This document shows positions 7,131-9,099 of a DNA stretch of 9,099 nt, in pieces. The stretch spans positions 1-9,099 of the forward strand of contig JAITCR010000152.1 in the NCBI GenBank assembly GCA_031282985.1, written 5' to 3'. Each line of letters opens with the position of its first letter. The stretch's first letter is position 1. The notes below the pieces were generated by a model that was given only the letters and a program-made list of their open reading frames with translations, was not told the origin of the DNA and made no database searches. The translations under genes were made by a program, and so were the position numbers. The DNA is from Nitrososphaerota archaeon (lineage in GTDB: Archaea; Thermoproteota; Bathyarchaeia; Bathyarchaeales; Bathycorpusculaceae).

Positions 7131-7154
7131 AAGTTATTTATGCAAAGTTCCTAA
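7131..7154 (+). repeat. IS-end-like 24-bp motif, copy 2
   Basis: AAGTTATTTATGCAAAGTTC followed by CTAA matches the motif at 2563-2586 almost throughout. It is in the orientation of a right end and faces the inverted copy at 7182-7208 across a 27-base spacer. Confidence 0.7.
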
Positions 7155-7181
7155 AACCGAACGGTGCCATACACCCGTAAT

Positions 7182-7275
7182 TTAGGAACTGTGCAAAAAT
7201 AATGTGCACTTCTTTTTGCTGAAAGCTCGTGTAATTCCATTTTACGAATGCAAGTTATTTATGCACAATTCCTTA
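7182..7275. mobile_element. Candidate MITE, 94 bp, with 27-bp terminal inverted repeats
   Basis: The left arm 7182-7208 (TTAGGAACTGTGCAAAAATA...) and the inverted right arm 7249-7275 (TAAGGAATTGTGCATAAATA...) agree at 22 of 27 positions by hand count, leaving a 40-base non-coding centre. Further copies of the arm occur at 7131-7154 and 2563-2586, which supports a dispersed family. No flanking target duplication is clear. The parent insertion sequence is not in the window and I do not assign a family. Confidence 0.62.
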
Positions 7276-7293
7276 GCAGTGTCATAAATAAAC

Positions 7294-7302
7294 ATTATAT
7301 TG
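7294..7302 (+). promoter_or_regulatory. Possible TATA element for the dehydratase-family gene
   Basis: ATTATATTG lies about 65 bases upstream of the ATG at 7365 and just outside the MITE-like element. It would place the transcript start near 7320. AT-rich context makes this tentative. Confidence 0.3.
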
Positions 7303-7364
7303 TAGAAATAACACAGTACTATTCATCGATATACTGCAGTAATGGATCGAGGAATGCTTTGAAA

Positions 7365-8639
7365 ATGGTTGATTATCGTAAAATGTGGCAAGATTTGAAC
7401 ATGGACATAGAAGCCCATGATCAATTGTGTAAAGTTTTACCTCAAGCTTTTGGTGATGTGTATCTTTCGCAGAAAAACCAACCTGAAGGCATGGCATACT
7501 ATACTACTGCAGTATTAAATATCCATGGTATACGACCTGCAGAGTTAGTGGAAGCGCAAAAGAGTGGCACCAAAATATTTGGCACCTTCTGCGTTTATGT
7601 ACCAGACGAAATAATATTCGCCGCCGGCGGTATTGCAACCGGATTATGTGGTGGATCCCAATTTTGGGTATCTAGCGGAGAAAAGGTACTGCCAACTAAC
7701 ACCTGCTCACTAATTAAAGCATCCATAGGAGCACGTCTAGACCGTACCTGTCCCTTCTTTAGCATAGCAGACATATTTGTAGGTGAAACCACCTGTGATG
7801 GCAAAAAGAAAGCCTGGGAAATTCTAAACAAATACACACCAGTCTATGTGATGAATTTACCTCAGCAAAAACGCGCTAAAGATGTTGCCAATTGGGCTCA
7901 AGAAATCCGCGAATTTTTAGCTAAAGCGGAAGAGGTGACAGGTAACAAAGTTACTACTGAAAGCCTTAATAGGGCTATTAAACTGGTTAATGATAAGCGT
8001 CGGGCGTTACAGCGTTTGTATAGTTTTCGCAAACTATCTAATCCGCCCATCAGCGGCAAGGATTGTTTACTTATTTCCCAAATTGCGTTCTACGATGACC
8101 CAGCTCGTTTTACAGAGATGACCAACAAGTTATGTGACGAGTTAGATCAACGTGTGCAAAACGGCGTAGGTGTGTATGCTCCTAATGCTAAACGCATTTT
8201 GTTTACTGGCACTCCTATGGCTATTCCCAATTGGAAACTGCATCATATAGTAGAGAGTGAGTCTGTTGCTGTGGTGGGTGAGGAGACTTGTACGGGTATT
8301 AGGTATTTTGATAATTTGGTGGATGAAAACCAAACCACTTTAGAGGGTATGATTAATGCTTTGGCTGAGCGTTATATGAAGATTAACTGTGCCTGCTTTA
8401 CGCCCAACAGTGCTCGCATTGAAGACATCAAGCGTTACGTAAGGGAATATGGAGCTGATGGGGTTATAGATGCTAATTTAAAGTTTTGTACGTTGTATGA
8501 TATTGAGGGTTACACTGTGGAGAGAGCACTTAAGGAGGCTGGTGTTGCGGTTTTGGGTCTTGAAACAGATTATAGTGATGGCGATTTTGCCCAGCTGCGT
8601 ACTCGCGTAGAGGCATTTTTGGAGATTTTGAACGTCTGA
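7365..8639 (+). CDS. 2-hydroxyacyl-CoA dehydratase family / double-cubane-cluster protein
   Basis: From ATG 7365 the protein has 424 residues, normal for this family, and is closest in form to the YjiM/double-cubane-cluster branch. Seen motifs: YRKMWQDLNMD (3-13), QPEGMAYY (39-46), FGTFCVYVP (Cys76), GLCGGS (Cys95), NTCSLIK (Cys114), RTCPFF (Cys129), GETTCDGKKKAWE (Cys144), SQIAFYDDPARF, TGTPMAIPNWKLHH, EETCTG (Cys309), NCACFTPN (Cys342, Cys344), LKFCTLYD (Cys375) and ETDYSDGDFAQLRTRVEAF at the end. Family members hold Fe-S clusters and carry out ATP-driven low-potential reductions when charged by a BadF/HgdC-type ATPase. No such activator lies in the window, so the substrate is unknown. The frame is open back to 7248, but that extension is MITE sequence. 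GAGG at 7349-7352 and the family N-terminus support 7365. Base use shifts from C-rich to G/T-rich toward the 3' end. Confidence 0.93.
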   Translation: MVDYRKMWQDLNMDIEAHDQLCKVLPQAFGDVYLSQKNQPEGMAYYTTAVLNIHGIRPAELVEAQKSGTKIFGTFCVYVPDEIIFAAGGIATGLCGGSQFWVSSGEKVLPTNTCSLIKASIGARLDRTCPFFSIADIFVGETTCDGKKKAWEILNKYTPVYVMNLPQQKRAKDVANWAQEIREFLAKAEEVTGNKVTTESLNRAIKLVNDKRRALQRLYSFRKLSNPPISGKDCLLISQIAFYDDPARFTEMTNKLCDELDQRVQNGVGVYAPNAKRILFTGTPMAIPNWKLHHIVESESVAVVGEETCTGIRYFDNLVDENQTTLEGMINALAERYMKINCACFTPNSARIEDIKRYVREYGADGVIDANLKFCTLYDIEGYTVERALKEAGVAVLGLETDYSDGDFAQLRTRVEAFLEILNV

Positions 8640-8690
8640 TATTATAGTAAGTGACTAAAAGTTTTAAGAGTTCTCACGTTAGGGAGAAGC

Positions 8691-8697
8691 TTTTTTT
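8691..8697 (+). terminator. T-tract terminator after the dehydratase-family gene
   Basis: A run of seven T about 50 bases after the stop codon, preceded by AGGGAGAAGC and without a clear hairpin, fits a T-rich archaeal terminator. It lies close to, and possibly within, the IS1 remnant. Confidence 0.4.
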
Positions 8698-8704
8698 CAC
8701 AATT

Positions 8705-8830
8705 TTGCTGTTTTTAACGTTTCTTTCTCGCGAATAATTCTTGCATTTTACCATTAATTTCCGTCCGTTTAACCTCTTGTAGAGGCTATCACGCTACAAA
8801 TCTCTCTAAACGTGAACACTCTCTTAAACC
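8705..8830 (-). mobile_element. IS1-family 5'-end remnant, second copy of the 1-126 repeat
   Basis: It aligns without gaps to 1-126 at about 78% identity (28 differences counted by hand, mostly transitions). Identical blocks cover TTTTAACGTTTCTTTCT, the segment around ATTTTACCATTAATTTCC, and ACAAATCTCTCTAAA. The minus-strand ATG at 8754 begins MVKCKNYSRERNVKNSK, an InsA-like start in which the second Cys of CxxC is Tyr. The ATG is 76 bases from the GGT edge at 8830, the same as in the other two IS1 copies. The frame stops after about 25 codons and the dehydratase gene ends at 8639, so most of the element has been lost. The remnant may extend left toward 8640. Confidence 0.68.
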
Positions 8831-9099
8831 TCAATAGATCTCTTAAAATTCGGCAGTGTCATAAGTTAAATGGTTGTACAGTTCTTATCAAATAGCTAAA
8901 AGGTTGACTAATTCATCGACGTTTTGAGCAAAAGATGGGCTTTTGAAATCAAGTACTTTCACCGACCATCAGCCAACATTAGACTTTAGTACTTATTATT
9001 TTTACATTCTCAAACCGCGCATATACACTACCAAATGACCAAAACAGATGTAAAAAAATGCGAAAATCACACAACTACACCAGCAAAAACGACGAAATA
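8831..9099. other. No recognisable gene
   Basis: Both strands are broken by stops. GGCAGTGTCATAAGTTAAATGG at 8852-8873 has the look of an IS6-type terminal repeat, and a short minus-strand frame (VLDFKSPSFAQNVDELVNLL) ends near it, but neither is enough to name an element. Confidence 0.5.

Noticed and set aside
7248..7364. Longer N-terminus for the dehydratase-family protein from ATG 7248
   Set aside because: The added 39 residues are translated MITE-like repeat, do not resemble the family N-terminus, and the family start motif YRKMW follows the ATG at 7365.
8852..8873. GGCAGTGTCATAAGTTAAATGG as an IS6-family terminal repeat
   Set aside because: It resembles IS6 ends, but no transposase or partner repeat is visible before the window ends. 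The 12-base match to 7276-7287 is not beyond chance in AT-rich sequence.
1..9099. CRISPR arrays, tRNA or rRNA genes
   Set aside because: No regularly spaced direct repeats, no tRNA cloverleaf and no rRNA-like conserved segments were seen on either strand.

Overview
The window looks like an accessory, IS-littered stretch of an AT-rich prokaryotic genome, most likely an archaeon. The archaeal reading is an inference. It rests on a large secreted PQQ-propeller/Ig-like protein with one C-terminal membrane anchor ending in KKK, on T-rich terminators without hairpins, and on TATA-box-like elements. Bathyarchaeia-like or methanogen lineages are plausible, but no rRNA or marker gene is present to settle it.

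Left part (1-2586): the 5' end of an IS1-family element leaves the window at base 1. Next come a serine recombinase (minus strand), a divergent 39-residue SHOCT-like small protein, and the N-terminal half of a DUF1016/YhcG-type PDDEXK nuclease. That gene is cut exactly where the terminal repeat of a second IS1-family element begins (1729-2562). The IS1 transposase is itself broken by several frameshifts and carries a 19-A run near the usual InsA/InsB frameshift position. The missing nuclease half does not reappear on the far side; a different repeat motif starts there.

Middle (2587-5805): a single intact 862-residue surface protein on the minus strand, with a T-rich terminator, a TATA-like element, a strong Shine-Dalgarno sequence whose spacing points to a non-ATG start, and two poly-C tracts upstream.

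Right part (5806-9099): a decayed IS66-family transposase with strongly inverted base skew between its halves. It is followed by a cluster of IS-end-like repeats, including a 94-bp MITE-like element, and then an intact 2-hydroxyacyl-CoA dehydratase/double-cubane-cluster family protein without its ATPase activator nearby. After that comes another IS1 5'-end remnant, about 78% identical to the one at base 1, and finally about 270 bases with no recognisable gene.

Four genes look intact: the recombinase, the small protein, the surface protein and the dehydratase-family protein. They do not form one pathway. The window reads as unrelated cargo genes separated by decaying insertion sequences. I found no convincing new multi-gene system; the best leads are structural (IS1 junctions, the repeat family, the start codon, homopolymer tracts and the base-skew gradient).
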